Positions 25,637 to 36,244 of a stretch of DNA of 64,000 nucleotides are shown piece after piece. Origin of the DNA: Planctomycetota bacterium (GTDB taxonomy: Bacteria > Planctomycetota > UBA1135 > UBA2386); contig BJHM01000003.1 in the NCBI GenBank assembly GCA_014192625.1, positions 1 through 64,000 of the forward strand, given 5' to 3'. The notes under the pieces are model-generated. The model did no database searches, was not told the origin of the DNA, and saw only the letters and a list, made by a program, of their open reading frames with translations. The position numbers were made by a program, and so were the translations under genes. Position 1 is the stretch's first letter, and every line of letters starts with the position of its first letter.

Positions 25637-27199
25637 TCAACGACCCAGATCGACGAACTCGCCACCATTCTGGGCAGCGAGCGAGCGCAGGAACTCCTTC
25701 TCAAACTCACCAATCGCGATGGTGTGAATGACGAGGCGATACATGTCATTGCAACGCTTCACCTCCTTCAAAATCTCATTGGTGTCGACCAGTTTGCCAA
25801 CTGAGGGCCGACCGTCACTGAGGAAGTAAACGGTGTCGAGCTTGCTCTTGATCGCATTCTTGTCGAGCCCTGTGATCGTGGTGCGTTGCGCAACATCGGG
25901 ATCAATCGAGAATGAGTAGAGCAGCGCCTTCAGCGTGTTGGTTTTACCCTCGCTGAGGTTGACCATGCCAAGAAGACCAGCCTGCGATAGTTCTTGGTCC
26001 TCGGTGCCGCCAATCGGATTCAGCCGCGCAACCCATGCCTTCGCGGTATCGCGGTTGATGATGTTGGCAGGCACCAGCTTGCCTTTCCAAACGTGCAGGT
26101 CGGAAGCGAACGCAACGATGTCGAAGAAGGTGTCCTGAGTAAGGCTATCGAGCGCATCGATCAGGTTTTTTTTGACCACCGTGAACTTCTTCAGATCGGC
26201 ATAACCTGGAAACTTCTCGACCTCGACGACGCGATCGTCCATCGAGCCAGAAACATCGATGATGAACAAGACGCGGGTCGAAGTCGTCTGGATGCCAGCA
26301 AAGGTGTTGTGAGCAAGTTTCTTGCCATACTTCACATCATTCTTTTTGCGCGCCTCTGCCTTCTTGGCGAGTTCCTCATCGGTCGGCGGTCGCCAGCCTA
26401 GTTTCTGCATACTCGCCCACGCCGTTGCCCACTCATCAGGCTCAACACCGAATTCATATGCTGTGATTCGGAACAAAGAATCAGCGCACTCGGTGCGAAT
26501 GCGGCCTGGTTTGCGCATCAATTCAATCAGCGGACTGATCGCCTCGATCGGCCGCAGCTTGCCGACCGCGTTAACCGCAGCGGACTGCACCTGCCACTCT
26601 GGGTCGTCCAGTAACGGCACCACGTGTTTGCCAAGTGCCCGCAGATTCAGCACCGCAGCGCAGTCGGCAGCCGTCATGCGAACGCCAGCATCAGGGTCCG
26701 AGAGCATGGTGCCGACCATCGGTTCGACGCTCCCATCCCCAAGATGACTAAACGCCCTAAGGAGTTCAAACTTCACCGCCGGCGATTTGGTCACCTCCGC
26801 AGTCTTTTTCAACATCGGCAGCGCAGCAGTCATCTTCGCAGCGCCGAGCACCTTGATGATCAACGCGCGCTGCTCCTCGTCCTTCAGACTCAGCAGCGAA
26901 TCCATCAAGGGCTGAAACGTGGGCTGCTCGCGATAGCTTTCCAGCACCAAAAGCGCTGTCTGCTGCACTTGCACGGCCGGGTTCTTCATGAGTCGGAGTA
27001 ACTCATCGACCGCAGGCGGGCATTCCTGGCCCTTCAGGGTCAACACCGCCTCAACCTGCAGGGCCTCCTCTTTGTATTTCTTGAAGAGCTTCTGGAAGTC
27101 CTTCACCGCTTCGAGGCGCGTTGGATCGATCGTCACCTTTTGAGCAGCAACGAACGCAGAGAGCAGCAGTGCAGCGATGGTGCCAGTACGACGGAACAT
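25637..27199 (-). CDS. Secreted HEAT + von Willebrand factor A protein
   Basis: A 20-residue signal peptide (RRTGTIAALLLSAFVAAQ) is followed by a HEAT-repeat region (~25-270) with units such as VQVQQTALLVLESYREQPTF and PEWQVQSAAVNAVGKLRP. A VWA domain covers ~300-520. It has a complete-looking MIDAS: DVSGSMDD at about residue 310, a Thr in GGTEDQELSQ, and Asp in FLSDGRPSVG. Such proteins bind divalent metal and partner proteins outside the cytoplasm. It unites in one chain the two modules encoded separately at 18528-20243 and 20243-21580. A long intergenic space (about 200 bp) separates it from the convergent MFS gene. Confidence 0.85.
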   Translation of the reverse strand: MFRRTGTIAALLLSAFVAAQKVTIDPTRLEAVKDFQKLFKKYKEEALQVEAVLTLKGQECPPAVDELLRLMKNPAVQVQQTALLVLESYREQPTFQPLMDSLLSLKDEEQRALIIKVLGAAKMTAALPMLKKTAEVTKSPAVKFELLRAFSHLGDGSVEPMVGTMLSDPDAGVRMTAADCAAVLNLRALGKHVVPLLDDPEWQVQSAAVNAVGKLRPIEAISPLIELMRKPGRIRTECADSLFRITAYEFGVEPDEWATAWASMQKLGWRPPTDEELAKKAEARKKNDVKYGKKLAHNTFAGIQTTSTRVLFIIDVSGSMDDRVVEVEKFPGYADLKKFTVVKKNLIDALDSLTQDTFFDIVAFASDLHVWKGKLVPANIINRDTAKAWVARLNPIGGTEDQELSQAGLLGMVNLSEGKTNTLKALLYSFSIDPDVAQRTTITGLDKNAIKSKLDTVYFLSDGRPSVGKLVDTNEILKEVKRCNDMYRLVIHTIAIGEFEKEFLRSLAAQNGGEFVDLGR

Positions 27200-27301
27200 G
27201 CGGAGGGAGGTCCTTTCGAGCAGGAGATTAGGTTACCCGTAGTTCACCTTGTGCACAGCTAGCCTGCATAGTTCTGCGCAATCAAAAAAGTCTGCCGCCA
27301 G

Positions 27302-27823
27302 TCAGTTTTTGGGCCTCACCCACCACGACAAACGACTGTCGCGCGTGATGCTCAGCGCAAGGATGTCTAGGTCATGCTCGACTTGCACAATGGTGTGATC
27401 ACTGAGCGGGCCTTGCGGGCACGGCAACAGCGTAAACACCATGGAGCGTTCGTAGCTGAGCTCTATGCGCCACGGCAATTGCAACTGGCCGCGACTCAGC
27501 ATCAGAGACTTGGTGAGGTTCTCTACCTGCGCAAAGCCCTTCGCGTCCACCAAATGCCACTGCACACATGGCAGACTAAAACGCGCAGCTTCCACGCGCC
27601 GCGCATCGAGCACGTGCAAACCAGGCAAGCCACCAAGGACGTGCATGAGCGGCCAGAGATGCGGATCGATCCCAAGCTCGCGTGCCTTCTGCGTCATCTG
27701 CACGCCATGAATCGCACGTGGGTCGCCGGCCATGGCACCACACAGGTCACACTCGAATGCCACGAGGCCATCAAAGGGACGAGGGGAGATCTGGTGGTTG
27801 CCGCAATCAGGACAGACATCCAT
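27302..27823 (-). CDS. Zinc-ribbon protein, function unknown
   Basis: A 173-residue protein opening with two Cys pairs, CPDCGNHQ at residues 4-11 and ECDLCGAM near residue 29, a compact rubredoxin or zinc-ribbon knuckle. The rest is a globular alpha/beta region rich in Leu/Val with no recognised family (VLGGLPGLHVLDARR, PWRIELSYERSMVFTLLP). No signal peptide, so probably cytoplasmic. It lies between the HEAT+VWA gene and a membrane protein gene, each about 100 bp away. Confidence 0.7.
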   Translation of the reverse strand: MDVCPDCGNHQISPRPFDGLVAFECDLCGAMAGDPRAIHGVQMTQKARELGIDPHLWPLMHVLGGLPGLHVLDARRVEAARFSLPCVQWHLVDAKGFAQVENLTKSLMLSRGQLQLPWRIELSYERSMVFTLLPCPQGPLSDHTIVQVEHDLDILALSITRDSRLSWWVRPKN

Positions 27824-27929
27824 GTACGATGCCAGACACTAACCTGAATGCAGCTAGAACGTCGCAGGTGCGAAGGCAGGATTCATCAGCAAGCAGAGCC
27901 CATTGGCTCCGAAGCACACACGCACGGCT

Positions 27930-29525
27930 CTACTTGACGGGCTTCACGCTGGCGGGCTTCTTCGACGGCTCTGGCGTTTTAGCAGGCTTGCTACCTGCAG
28001 TCTTTACCGGCGCCTTGCTCGGGTAGAGCTCGCGCGTGGCCATATCCTTTAGCCAAGCTTCTTCCTTCTGGCCCGTATCAAAACGGAGATGGTCCGAGCT
28101 CTGCTCGATGAGCTCCTCAACAGCCTGCTTTGGCACCACGATTCGGTCGCTACGCATCTGCAAAACGTAATGATCATCGGCGACCGATTTCAGAATCGTG
28201 CCGACGAGCCGGTTGCGGTTGTTCAAGCGAATGACCCCATTCGTCACCTTCTGCAACTCCTGGTACTCTTCGCTGTCGAGCGCCGTCAACTTCTCAACCT
28301 CACCTCGATGCAGGGTGACCTCACCAGTGCCAACGCGCATCACCAGCGAGCTAGCGGCGACCGCCTTGACGCTGCCAATAAAGTAGTTGCCGTTGCGCAA
28401 TTGCGCGAACGCCTTCGATCCGAGTCCGACACCAAGCCAGATCTGATCTGAGCGCGGGTCCATGTTGACAAAATCGCCAATCCACAGCGACTCACCAACC
28501 GGCAGCATCTGGCTTTTGTCCAGCAAAGGTGCGGTCACTATCGCAGTCATCTCCAGCTCATTGGTGGCCACAGGCTCGGCAGTTGTCTGCGAATCGGAAG
28601 GCACACTGGGCAACGGAGTCGTCGATGCTGTAGCCACTGGATTTTCGTTTTCCACCGAACCCGCATCGGGCTTTGCTGCCAACGATTGCTTTGGCTCAGT
28701 CTCAATCTTTCCGATCACTGGCATCGGCGGAGTTGGCGTGCGAACCTCAACTGAGGGCCGCGCAACCTGAACTCGCTCGACCAATTGCGGAGCGAAGTGC
28801 AGACCGATCCACTCGGGCTGCACCGTGACTATCGCGCCACCGACCAGCACTGCTGCTGCGGCGGCGGCCATCGGAATCCAGCCAGAGCGACTACGACGCC
28901 CAACGCTGCCAATCACACGCCCCAAGGCCATCGCAGTGGCGGCACCTGAAGCGTCATACTCCGATTCTACTTGTGAGTCTGACGCAGCCTCTTGTTGGCG
29001 CTCTTCCGACTCAGTTTCATCAACCGTTGACAAGTCCGCCTGATCATCAGTGATTCGACCCGGCGTAGCTGACACTGGTTCCCATCCAGCCTCGACGGGA
29101 AAATCTTCGCTGGCGTCGCGCACCGGATACGCATTTACGCCGTCGAGTGATGGAGCGCGCGAGGCGACATCATCACCGATGACTTCGAGTTCACGATCGG
29201 CATCCAGACTGTCCTCGGCATTTAGCGGGTCATCATTGCCACTTGCAACTGGCAAGCCCATGTCGCTCGCCGACATGTTTTTGCCAGGCCAACTGGACTT
29301 ACCCGTTTCGCTGAACTTCGAGTTGCCCTCGTGATCCGCCTGTTCCGCAGCCGCGTCGGTAGGTTCAAACAGAAGGTCCGATGGTTGCTTTTTCTGGCCC
29401 GACTTTGCCGAGCTTGCCGTTGGCGGCACCTGGAAAAGATCTTCTAAATCGTTGACCGGTGCATCCTCGAGGATGAAGTCGTCTTCGTTATTTTCCGTCG
29501 GGTCGAGGTTCTTGTCGGCGGTCAT
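27930..29525 (-). CDS. Single-pass membrane protein with acidic cytoplasmic region; unknown
   Basis: The N-terminal ~210 residues are strongly acidic and probably disordered (ENNEDDFILEDAPVNDLEDLF and similar). One transmembrane helix follows at about residues 220-240 (WIPMAAAAAAVLVGGAIVTV). A Pro/Thr linker leads to a beta-rich C-terminal part (~335-490) with repeated short strands, e.g. ALRNGNYFIGSVKAVAASSL and RNRLVGTILKSV. The tail is Lys/Pro-rich (KTPEPSKKPASVKPVK). No family recognised. The ATG at 29525 has a GGAG motif 7 bases upstream. It follows selB by about 150 bp on the same strand. Confidence 0.75.
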   Translation of the reverse strand: MTADKNLDPTENNEDDFILEDAPVNDLEDLFQVPPTASSAKSGQKKQPSDLLFEPTDAAAEQADHEGNSKFSETGKSSWPGKNMSASDMGLPVASGNDDPLNAEDSLDADRELEVIGDDVASRAPSLDGVNAYPVRDASEDFPVEAGWEPVSATPGRITDDQADLSTVDETESEERQQEAASDSQVESEYDASGAATAMALGRVIGSVGRRSRSGWIPMAAAAAAVLVGGAIVTVQPEWIGLHFAPQLVERVQVARPSVEVRTPTPPMPVIGKIETEPKQSLAAKPDAGSVENENPVATASTTPLPSVPSDSQTTAEPVATNELEMTAIVTAPLLDKSQMLPVGESLWIGDFVNMDPRSDQIWLGVGLGSKAFAQLRNGNYFIGSVKAVAASSLVMRVGTGEVTLHRGEVEKLTALDSEEYQELQKVTNGVIRLNNRNRLVGTILKSVADDHYVLQMRSDRIVVPKQAVEELIEQSSDHLRFDTGQKEEAWLKDMATRELYPSKAPVKTAGSKPAKTPEPSKKPASVKPVK

Positions 29526-29674
29526 CTTTATCTCCGTGGAGCCGGGGGATCCTCGTCGCTATCGACACAAGGGGGCTGCCAAGGTGAGACGGATTTGCGG
29601 CACTCCTTGCGATTGCTCTGGCGCACGGCAAAACGCCGATGACAGCGATGCTCCCCACTGCCGATTAACAGCGA

Positions 29675-31624
29675 TCAGCGCGCGTCTGCTTCCATCGCCA
29701 AGGCACGATTCACGTCCGAACTGACTAACAATCGCCGAGCGCCGCCGCGCAAAACCGTGAGGCCGATTGCATCGACGTGCTCCAGCAATGGGATCAGATA
29801 CTTGCGCGATGTCTGAAGCGCATCGCGCAACGCCGGAATGTCGAGCACTTCCGCGTGTGCAAGGCAGTTGTCGCGGATCGCATGCATCGCCATGCGGATC
29901 ACCGGAGTCGCATAATAGTGCTCCCCAACCTTTTCCAATTGCGCCTCATCCTGACCACGCTCAAGCAGGCCTCCCATCGCCTCGCCTGTGAGGCCAACCG
30001 CTGCCTCCAACTCCGCCTGATCCGGCGGCCGGAAGCCACGTTTCTGACACTCGATCACCATCGCCGATAGCCGTTGCTGCTGCAAAGCTGGCAATGGCTT
30101 TAGCCGGTCCGCGAACAGGAGCAGACCTTGGCTGCCCTTCCGCACCCTGCCACTGCTTTGCAGCAGATCCAAAACAGCATCCAGCATCGGTTCTGGCAGC
30201 GTCTTCGTCGCACGCAGAGCCGCGCGTTTGATCGATGCTGCGGCAGCGCGCCTGGCCAACATGCGTTCTACCGAGGCGAGCAACTCATGCTCGCCTGCCG
30301 CAATGTCCACTAACCGAAAGGCACGCATCGCACGCTCGTGCAAATGCACCTGCGGCATCGCCCGTATCACATCGAGCACCTTGCGTTCCTCGGTCTCGAG
30401 AACATGCGCCAAGTCATCGATCGTGCAACCTTCCGCCGCGGCACGCTGCAACTCATGTTCGATCCGAGCTTCCGGCCGATTGCCCGCCGCAAGAATCGCC
30501 TGCAACTCGACTCCGAGGTCTTTGCGTCGGTAGCGGCCAGACTTCGCCAGCCGCAAAACGCGGCCGCCGCCAATGGTCATTGCCGGATTCTGTAGCCGCA
30601 GCAAGAAGTGATCGCCCTGCGAGCAGCACACGTCCGCATCGAGTTCGACGCGCACCGTTGCGGCCTGTTCTGCGGACAGGGAGTCACGATCCAGCAATAG
30701 CAACTCGCCTCGCACCTCGATGGTGCCGGTGTGGAAGCGGATCGGTTCTCGATGGTGCAACACCGGTGCGCGGCGGGTGATTTTGAGTGCTAGGTCGACG
30801 GCATCGCCCGAACCAAATGCGCCGGGTGTCACCACCACCATGCCGCGATGAATGCCACTCTCCTTGGCATCCGGCACTGACAACGCAGTGCCATGGCCAG
30901 CAACGGCTGCTTCGACCTTGCCGCCATACGCGTGCAAGCCACGCACTTTGAAGCGCTCGCCGATTGGCAGAATCTCTATCTCCGTGCCTGGCACAATGCT
31001 GCCACTCTGCGGAATCCCGGTGATCACAGTGCCGATGCCAGGCAGGGAGAACACGCGCTGAACCGGCATCCGGAACGGTCCGGTGCAAGACCGCGGTGCC
31101 ACTAGCAGCGCCATCGTTTCGATCTGCTGACGCAACTCCGGCAGACCTTCGCCAGTGACCGAACTGACTCGGCAGATTGGCGCGCCATCAAGCACCGAAC
31201 CGCGCAGCAATTTGCGGATTTCCTCTTCTGCCATATCTGCAAGCAGAGGGTCCACCATGTCGATCTTGGAGAGAGCGACAAGCCCGCCTCGCACCTCAAG
31301 CAAGTCGAGAATTTCTTTATGTTCGATCGTCTGCGGCATCACGCCGTCGTCGGCCGCAACCACCAGAATCGCAAGGTCAAGCCCAGTGCAGCCAGCGACC
31401 ATGTTGCGCACGAACCGCTCGTGGCCAGGCACATCAACCATGCCAAGCCAACGACCATCGGCGAGCTTCAGCCTCGCGAAGCCGAGATCGATTGTTAGCC
31501 CACGTTCCTGCTCTTCCTTCAGTCGGTCAGGATCAATACCTGTCAGCGCTTTGACCAACGATGACTTGCCGTGATCAATGTGACCAGCGGTCCCCACCAC
31601 GACAGGATGGATGGGCCGCGCCAC
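29675..31624 (-). CDS. selB: Selenocysteine-specific translation elongation factor SelB
   Basis: SelB carries Sec-tRNA(Sec) to UGA codons marked by a SECIS hairpin. The GTPase domain has the P-loop GHIDHGKS at residues 14-21, DVPGHERF, and SKID in place of NKXD. The [12 protein letters not shown] switch region is the SelB signature rather than that of EF-Tu. EF-Tu-like domains II and III follow (~180-345). The C-terminal ~280 residues hold a winged-helix series ending in [12 protein letters not shown] and [24 protein letters not shown], the SECIS-reading part. The GTG at 31624 starts 7 bp after the upstream zinc-ribbon stop. Length 649 is normal. The organism must therefore use selenocysteine, although selA, selC and selD are not in the window. 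Confidence 0.95.
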   Translation of the reverse strand: MARPIHPVVVGTAGHIDHGKSSLVKALTGIDPDRLKEEQERGLTIDLGFARLKLADGRWLGMVDVPGHERFVRNMVAGCTGLDLAILVVAADDGVMPQTIEHKEILDLLEVRGGLVALSKIDMVDPLLADMAEEEIRKLLRGSVLDGAPICRVSSVTGEGLPELRQQIETMALLVAPRSCTGPFRMPVQRVFSLPGIGTVITGIPQSGSIVPGTEIEILPIGERFKVRGLHAYGGKVEAAVAGHGTALSVPDAKESGIHRGMVVVTPGAFGSGDAVDLALKITRRAPVLHHREPIRFHTGTIEVRGELLLLDRDSLSAEQAATVRVELDADVCCSQGDHFLLRLQNPAMTIGGGRVLRLAKSGRYRRKDLGVELQAILAAGNRPEARIEHELQRAAAEGCTIDDLAHVLETEERKVLDVIRAMPQVHLHERAMRAFRLVDIAAGEHELLASVERMLARRAAAASIKRAALRATKTLPEPMLDAVLDLLQSSGRVRKGSQGLLLFADRLKPLPALQQQRLSAMVIECQKRGFRPPDQAELEAAVGLTGEAMGGLLERGQDEAQLEKVGEHYYATPVIRMAMHAIRDNCLAHAEVLDIPALRDALQTSRKYLIPLLEHVDAIGLTVLRGGARRLLVSSDVNRALAMEADAR

Positions 31625-31631
31625 TGCTCTG

Positions 31632-32339
31632 CTACCTCGGCATGAACTGGATGCGTTGGCAAGACCCGCACTGCACCATGGACGACCCGCCCATCAACTT
31701 GGCGCGGTCATTGGTAGTCACCTTGCTGTAGCAACCTTGGCAGAAGCCATTGGTATCCACTGCGCAAACGGCGATGCCATGGCGCGTCATCAAGAGCCGC
31801 TGGTATTCCGCGTGCAACTCCGGCTGGATGCCTTCCGCGGTTGCGTTGCGCTTTTCTGTGACTGCCTCGATGGCACCGCGGCGATCGCTGCGCAACCGGT
31901 CGGCTTCGATCAAGAACTGCTCGAAGACGGCGCGGTCCTCAGCAACAGTTTTGTTCGCGGCATCGAGGTCCACCTTTTGTGTCTCGAGCTGTTCAAGGAT
32001 CTTCAAGCAGTCCTCCTGGGCCCGGTCGCGGTCCTTCTTGACCGCCTCAATCTGAAAGAGCCCCGCTTGATATTCCGCGTTGTTGCGCACCACGTTCAAG
32101 CGCTCGGTCAGTTTTTTGACCTCTTCGTCACCTTGCCGGATCGACTTGTCCAAGGACCTACTTTCGAGCTCAGCCTTGATCGAGCGGTCCTTTTTTTCCT
32201 GCGCCAGACGCTCGAGTTCATCGAGCTTCTTTTTCCGCTTCGCTTCCTCGGCAGGGAGCGCATCGGTATCCCGCCTCAAAGAAGCGAGTTCTTGGTCTAC
32301 CTTCTGTAGTTCGAGCAGTTTCTTGACGTTCGGATGCAC
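31632..32339 (-). CDS. Coiled-coil protein with C-terminal C4 zinc ribbon (CdsZ/zf-RING_7 type)
   Basis: Residues ~10-175 form an antiparallel coiled coil (heptads such as LDELERLAQEKKDRSIKAEL, and VKKLTERLNVVRNN). The end has four Cys in CQGCYSK and QCGSCQRIQ, the C4 ribbon of the CT398/CdsZ family. Homologues are often encoded beside rpoD or dnaG and are thought to bind sigma factors or secretion components. That neighbourhood is seen here, with rpoD upstream. I chose the GTG at 32339 (VHPNVKKLLELQ) because the homologous coiled coil starts there; the frame extends to 32411 without conserved sequence. The stop is 7 bp before selB. Confidence 0.85.
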   Translation of the reverse strand: MHPNVKKLLELQKVDQELASLRRDTDALPAEEAKRKKKLDELERLAQEKKDRSIKAELESRSLDKSIRQGDEEVKKLTERLNVVRNNAEYQAGLFQIEAVKKDRDRAQEDCLKILEQLETQKVDLDAANKTVAEDRAVFEQFLIEADRLRSDRRGAIEAVTEKRNATAEGIQPELHAEYQRLLMTRHGIAVCAVDTNGFCQGCYSKVTTNDRAKLMGGSSMVQCGSCQRIQFMPR

Positions 32340-32600
32340 CAGTTCGTCCGTTACCGATCCACGATGAAAGCAAAAAAGAATAGCAACCAACGCTCGCCGC
32401 TCAAGGGTCATGCGGCCCTTGTTCTCACGTTCGCAACAAAAGTATCAAACTCGAATCGAACGCAACGCGCTCAACAAAGTAGCACCAAGGCACCGCAGCT
32501 CTGCGACGCACCCACCCGCTGCGCAGTTGGGCCGCTGAGTTACTGTGTATTACTTCGCCGCTGTGAGCACGGACTGCGCACAGCGGCAACTCTCGCCAGC

Positions 32601-34322
32601 TCAGCCCATTTCGCTGCTGGCCGAGTCGAGGAAGCCACCTAGTCGCCGAGCGCGGACCGGATGCTGGAGTTTGCGCACTGCCTTAGCCTCGATCTGACGA
32701 ACGCGTTCGCGCGTGACCCGGAAAATGCGGCCGACCTCTTCCAGCGTGTAGGTGTAGCCATCGCCGATGCCATAGCGGAGCTTGATGATCTCACGCTCGC
32801 GGAAAGTCAACGTGTTCAACACGTTCTCAATGCGCTCCTTCAGCATCTCGCGACTCGCGGAAGTGACCGGCGATTCCACCGACTCGTCCTCGATAAAGTC
32901 ACCGAAATAAGAGTCATCGGATTCGCCAATCGGGCGATCGAGCGAGATCGGGTGCTTGCTGATCTTCATCACCCGCTTCGCTTCATCGACCGACACCTGC
33001 GCTGCTTCCGCCACTTCTTCAATGGACGGCTCGCGACCCTTCGCCTGGATCAGCTTCTTGGTCACGTTGCGCAGCTTGCTCATCGTCTCGATCATGTGGA
33101 CCGGGATACGGATGGTGCGCGCCTGATCGGCGATTGAGCGTGTTATGGCCTGACGGATCCACCACGTCGCGTAGGTCGAGAACTTGTAGCCACGGCGATA
33201 CTCATACTTCTCGACCGCCTTCATCAGGCCGGTGTTGCCTTCCTGAATCAGGTCGAGGAACGACAGGCCGCGGTTGCGGTATTTCTTGGCGATCGAAACG
33301 ACCAGCCGCAAGTTGCCCGACGACAGCTTGCGCTTTGCGTCCTCATAGGCAGCAAACGCCGCGCGCACGAACTCCAAACGCTTGGCCAACCGTTCCGCGG
33401 TCTCGAGCCCATCGATCTGCAACTCATGAAGGCGACGGCGGGTTTCCTGCGCATCAGGGTTATTCAACTGCGCGCCGCGATAGCGCTGCAAACGCGCCTG
33501 CAAACGGCCAACTTCCTGAAAGCGGCTTTCCAGCAAGTCGATCATCGGACGGACCTTCTTGCCCTGCAGGTTGAGTTCCTCGATCAGCGACACGGCCTTG
33601 CGCCGGCGCGAGAAAACGCGCTTGTGAATCGCCACCGATTCGGTCGGCGAAAAATTGCCGTCAACGAGTAGCTGCGAGTCCACTTTCGCGGCCTGATAGA
33701 TCAACTTCAGCGTCGCGATGTTGCCTGGCAGACGATCCGAAAGATCGGCCTTGCCGACTTCAGGGTCCTGCTGGTTGACCTTGAGCGTCCGGTCAAACGC
33801 GAGTTCGCCCTTCTGCACGTCCTCAAGAATCTCGATCGCATTTTGCAGGCCGAAGCCCGAGGTGAGCACTTCCTTGCGGAACTGCTTGCGCGTGAGTTCT
33901 ATTTTGCGCGCCAGCGAAATCTCTTCCTCGCGCGTGAGCAGTGGAATCTCACCCATCTGCGTCAAATACATGCGCACGGGATCGTCGATTTTCTCCGTGA
34001 TATCCACCATCGGCGCCGTCAATTCGGCTTCACTCGGCTCCTGCACTTCAAGCTCCGGCAACTCGACTTCTTCGTCGTCATCGCCAGCTCCGCCGCCAGC
34101 TCCGCCCTCCTCGCCAGGCTTACGGGCCTTCTTCTCCTTAGCCTTTTCGTCTTCGACCAATTCGAGGCCTGCGTCTTCGATCATCGCCATCGCTGCTTCC
34201 AGCTTTTCAGGCGACGCAGAGATCTCGTCAGGCAACACCGCATTGAATTGGGCCAGTGTAATGGCGCCACTCTTGCGGTTGGCCTTGATGAGGTTCTTGA
34301 GCTTTTTCTCCAGAGTCTCCAT
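32601..34322 (-). CDS. rpoD: Primary sigma factor RpoD (sigma-70)
   Basis: Housekeeping sigma factor for -35/-10 promoters. Region 1.1 covers ~1-60, an acidic linker with [13 protein letters not shown] follows, and [21 protein letters not shown] is region 1.2. A large nonconserved insertion occupies ~150-330. Region 2 reads [21 protein letters not shown] and [18 protein letters not shown] (core binding, -10 melting). Region 3 includes [11 protein letters not shown]. Region 4 has the -35 [24 protein letters not shown] near the end. Length 573 is typical. It sits directly downstream of dnaG (65-bp gap), an rpoD-dnaG neighbourhood seen in many bacteria. Confidence 0.97.
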   Translation of the reverse strand: METLEKKLKNLIKANRKSGAITLAQFNAVLPDEISASPEKLEAAMAMIEDAGLELVEDEKAKEKKARKPGEEGGAGGGAGDDDEEVELPELEVQEPSEAELTAPMVDITEKIDDPVRMYLTQMGEIPLLTREEEISLARKIELTRKQFRKEVLTSGFGLQNAIEILEDVQKGELAFDRTLKVNQQDPEVGKADLSDRLPGNIATLKLIYQAAKVDSQLLVDGNFSPTESVAIHKRVFSRRRKAVSLIEELNLQGKKVRPMIDLLESRFQEVGRLQARLQRYRGAQLNNPDAQETRRRLHELQIDGLETAERLAKRLEFVRAAFAAYEDAKRKLSSGNLRLVVSIAKKYRNRGLSFLDLIQEGNTGLMKAVEKYEYRRGYKFSTYATWWIRQAITRSIADQARTIRIPVHMIETMSKLRNVTKKLIQAKGREPSIEEVAEAAQVSVDEAKRVMKISKHPISLDRPIGESDDSYFGDFIEDESVESPVTSASREMLKERIENVLNTLTFREREIIKLRYGIGDGYTYTLEEVGRIFRVTRERVRQIEAKAVRKLQHPVRARRLGGFLDSASSEMG

Positions 34323-34387
34323 GTTACTTAATTTGTAGCTTGAGTTCGAGCCGAGTAAGGGACTGGGGTTTTGAATGAAGTGGTAAT

Positions 34388-36244
34388 TCAGGACGTCGCT
34401 GAACGCGGCCGTTCGACACGGAGTTGGTCGACGAGTTGTCTAGTGAGCAGGTCAGCCGTCGGCCGATCTCCCGCTGTTAATGCCTGCTGCAACCGCTGCC
34501 GCAGCGAGCGAGCACTCTGATTTGCAAGGTAGCGCTGGCGACCACGCTGCACGGCCGCAAGGAACGCCGCTGGTTCCGCAATGCGATCGATGCTCAGTGC
34601 CGCAGTGGCAATCCATTGCCGCAGGTCTTGCCGGTCCGCGCAACGGGTGAACAGGTAGCGGACCACCTCTGGCCCATCTGAGCGACCGACCGCGAGCGCG
34701 TCGCGCACCATTCCGAGCAGTTCGGCAATGGCGGCGGACTCGAAGGGGCCCTGACATGGCTCAGTTACACCAGGCTCGACCTGCAGAAGACTTGGTTGGG
34801 CCAAAATGCAGGCCAACAACTCGTGCTCGGCAGACACTGCTGGCGATAGCCGTTGCGGCACCACAACCGGGGCCGATGCAGGGCTATTGTCGCTCGCTTT
34901 CTCACTAACAGGAACCGTACGCTGCACTCCGGTCTTGATCATCCGTTCAAGCAACTGCGGCGGCACCGCCAAATGGCGCGCCATCTCCACCATCAGCCCC
35001 TGCCGGCGCAGCTCGTTGTCGACGAGCGCCAGCAGGTTGGTGCATTCGCGCGCCGCGCTTTCCAGTTGTCCCGCTTGCGAAAAGTCGAGCCGCTTCCGCA
35101 ACAACCGGAACCACGTGACCAGCGCGTCATCCGCGCCCTCGATCAAGTCGGCAAAACGCACTCGGCGCTCAGTGACCAGATCTGGATCTTCACCGGGCCT
35201 TCCAACGACGACATCAGCCGGATCCTTCGCCTCACTCATCAATGCAATCTTGACAGAGATGGGGCTATTCACGAGTTCGCGCATGGCGCGCTCGGCGGCC
35301 TTTTGACCCGCCCGATCGCCGTCAAACAACAGCACGACGCCCGCCGAGGCATACCGCTCAATCTTGCGCGTGTGCTCTTGCGTGAAGGACGTCCCCAGCG
35401 CGGCGACCGCGCCAGAGAAGCCGGCTAGATGGCTGGCGATAACATCCGTATAGCCCTCCATTACGACAATCCGGCGCGCGCCCGCCAACTTGGCGCGATG
35501 CAGCCCAAACAACACAGCCCGCTTGTGGAAGTGCGCCGACTCGGGCGAGTTGATGTATTTGGGCGGGTCGTAATCGCCATTGCGCTCACTGCCCGGGCCG
35601 CCTGGCAAAATACGCCCGCCAAAGCCAACGACGCGACCGCGCTCATCCTCGATCGGGAAGATCAATCGCCCCGCATAAGGCTCGCGACCGTTGCGCAACA
35701 ACCCTGCGTCCTCAAGCACTTGGCAGGGCAACTGCCGCTGCTGCGCGAACGCACGCAGGGACCCCTGACCATAAGGGTGATAGCCGAGGGCCCAAGAATC
35801 CACTGCTTGCGTGAGCCCGCGCTGTTCGAGGTAGTCGCGCGCCAAAGCACCTTCGGGTCCATGCAGAGACTGCTGAAAAAAACTGCGGACTTCGCCGAGC
35901 ACCTGAACCACATCCGGCCCGCGCTTCTGCAGATCCTCACCGCGGCCAAATACGCCATCGAGCGAGATCTTGGATCGGTCTGCGAGCGACTCCATCGCCT
36001 CGCGGAACGTGAGCCCCTCGCGCTCCATTAGAAAGGTAAACACGTCGCCACTCTTGCCGCAGCCAAAGCAGTGATAAAACTGGCTATCAGGGGTAACGTA
36101 AAACGATGGCGACTTTTCGGCGTGAAAGGGACAGAGCGCGACAAACTGTCGACCACGCGGTTTGAGTGGCAAGTAACTCTCGATGAGGGCAACCAGATCG
36201 GTCGCCTCCTTCACCCTGAGTTTTGCATCTTCAAAACGGTCCAT
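34388..36244 (-). CDS. dnaG: DNA primase DnaG
   Basis: Synthesises RNA primers for replication. The N-terminal zinc finger is CPFH at residues 38-41 and CFGC at 59-62. The RNA polymerase domain follows, with [20 protein letters not shown], the TOPRIM Glu in [11 protein letters not shown] (~residue 265) and the Asp pair in LLFDGDRAG (~310). The C-terminal ~170 residues are the helical helicase-binding region. ATG start at 36244; 618 residues is within the family range. Upstream is a 480-bp leader containing a hairpin; downstream is rpoD. Confidence 0.96.
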   Translation of the reverse strand: MDRFEDAKLRVKEATDLVALIESYLPLKPRGRQFVALCPFHAEKSPSFYVTPDSQFYHCFGCGKSGDVFTFLMEREGLTFREAMESLADRSKISLDGVFGRGEDLQKRGPDVVQVLGEVRSFFQQSLHGPEGALARDYLEQRGLTQAVDSWALGYHPYGQGSLRAFAQQRQLPCQVLEDAGLLRNGREPYAGRLIFPIEDERGRVVGFGGRILPGGPGSERNGDYDPPKYINSPESAHFHKRAVLFGLHRAKLAGARRIVVMEGYTDVIASHLAGFSGAVAALGTSFTQEHTRKIERYASAGVVLLFDGDRAGQKAAERAMRELVNSPISVKIALMSEAKDPADVVVGRPGEDPDLVTERRVRFADLIEGADDALVTWFRLLRKRLDFSQAGQLESAARECTNLLALVDNELRRQGLMVEMARHLAVPPQLLERMIKTGVQRTVPVSEKASDNSPASAPVVVPQRLSPAVSAEHELLACILAQPSLLQVEPGVTEPCQGPFESAAIAELLGMVRDALAVGRSDGPEVVRYLFTRCADRQDLRQWIATAALSIDRIAEPAAFLAAVQRGRQRYLANQSARSLRQRLQQALTAGDRPTADLLTRQLVDQLRVERPRSATS

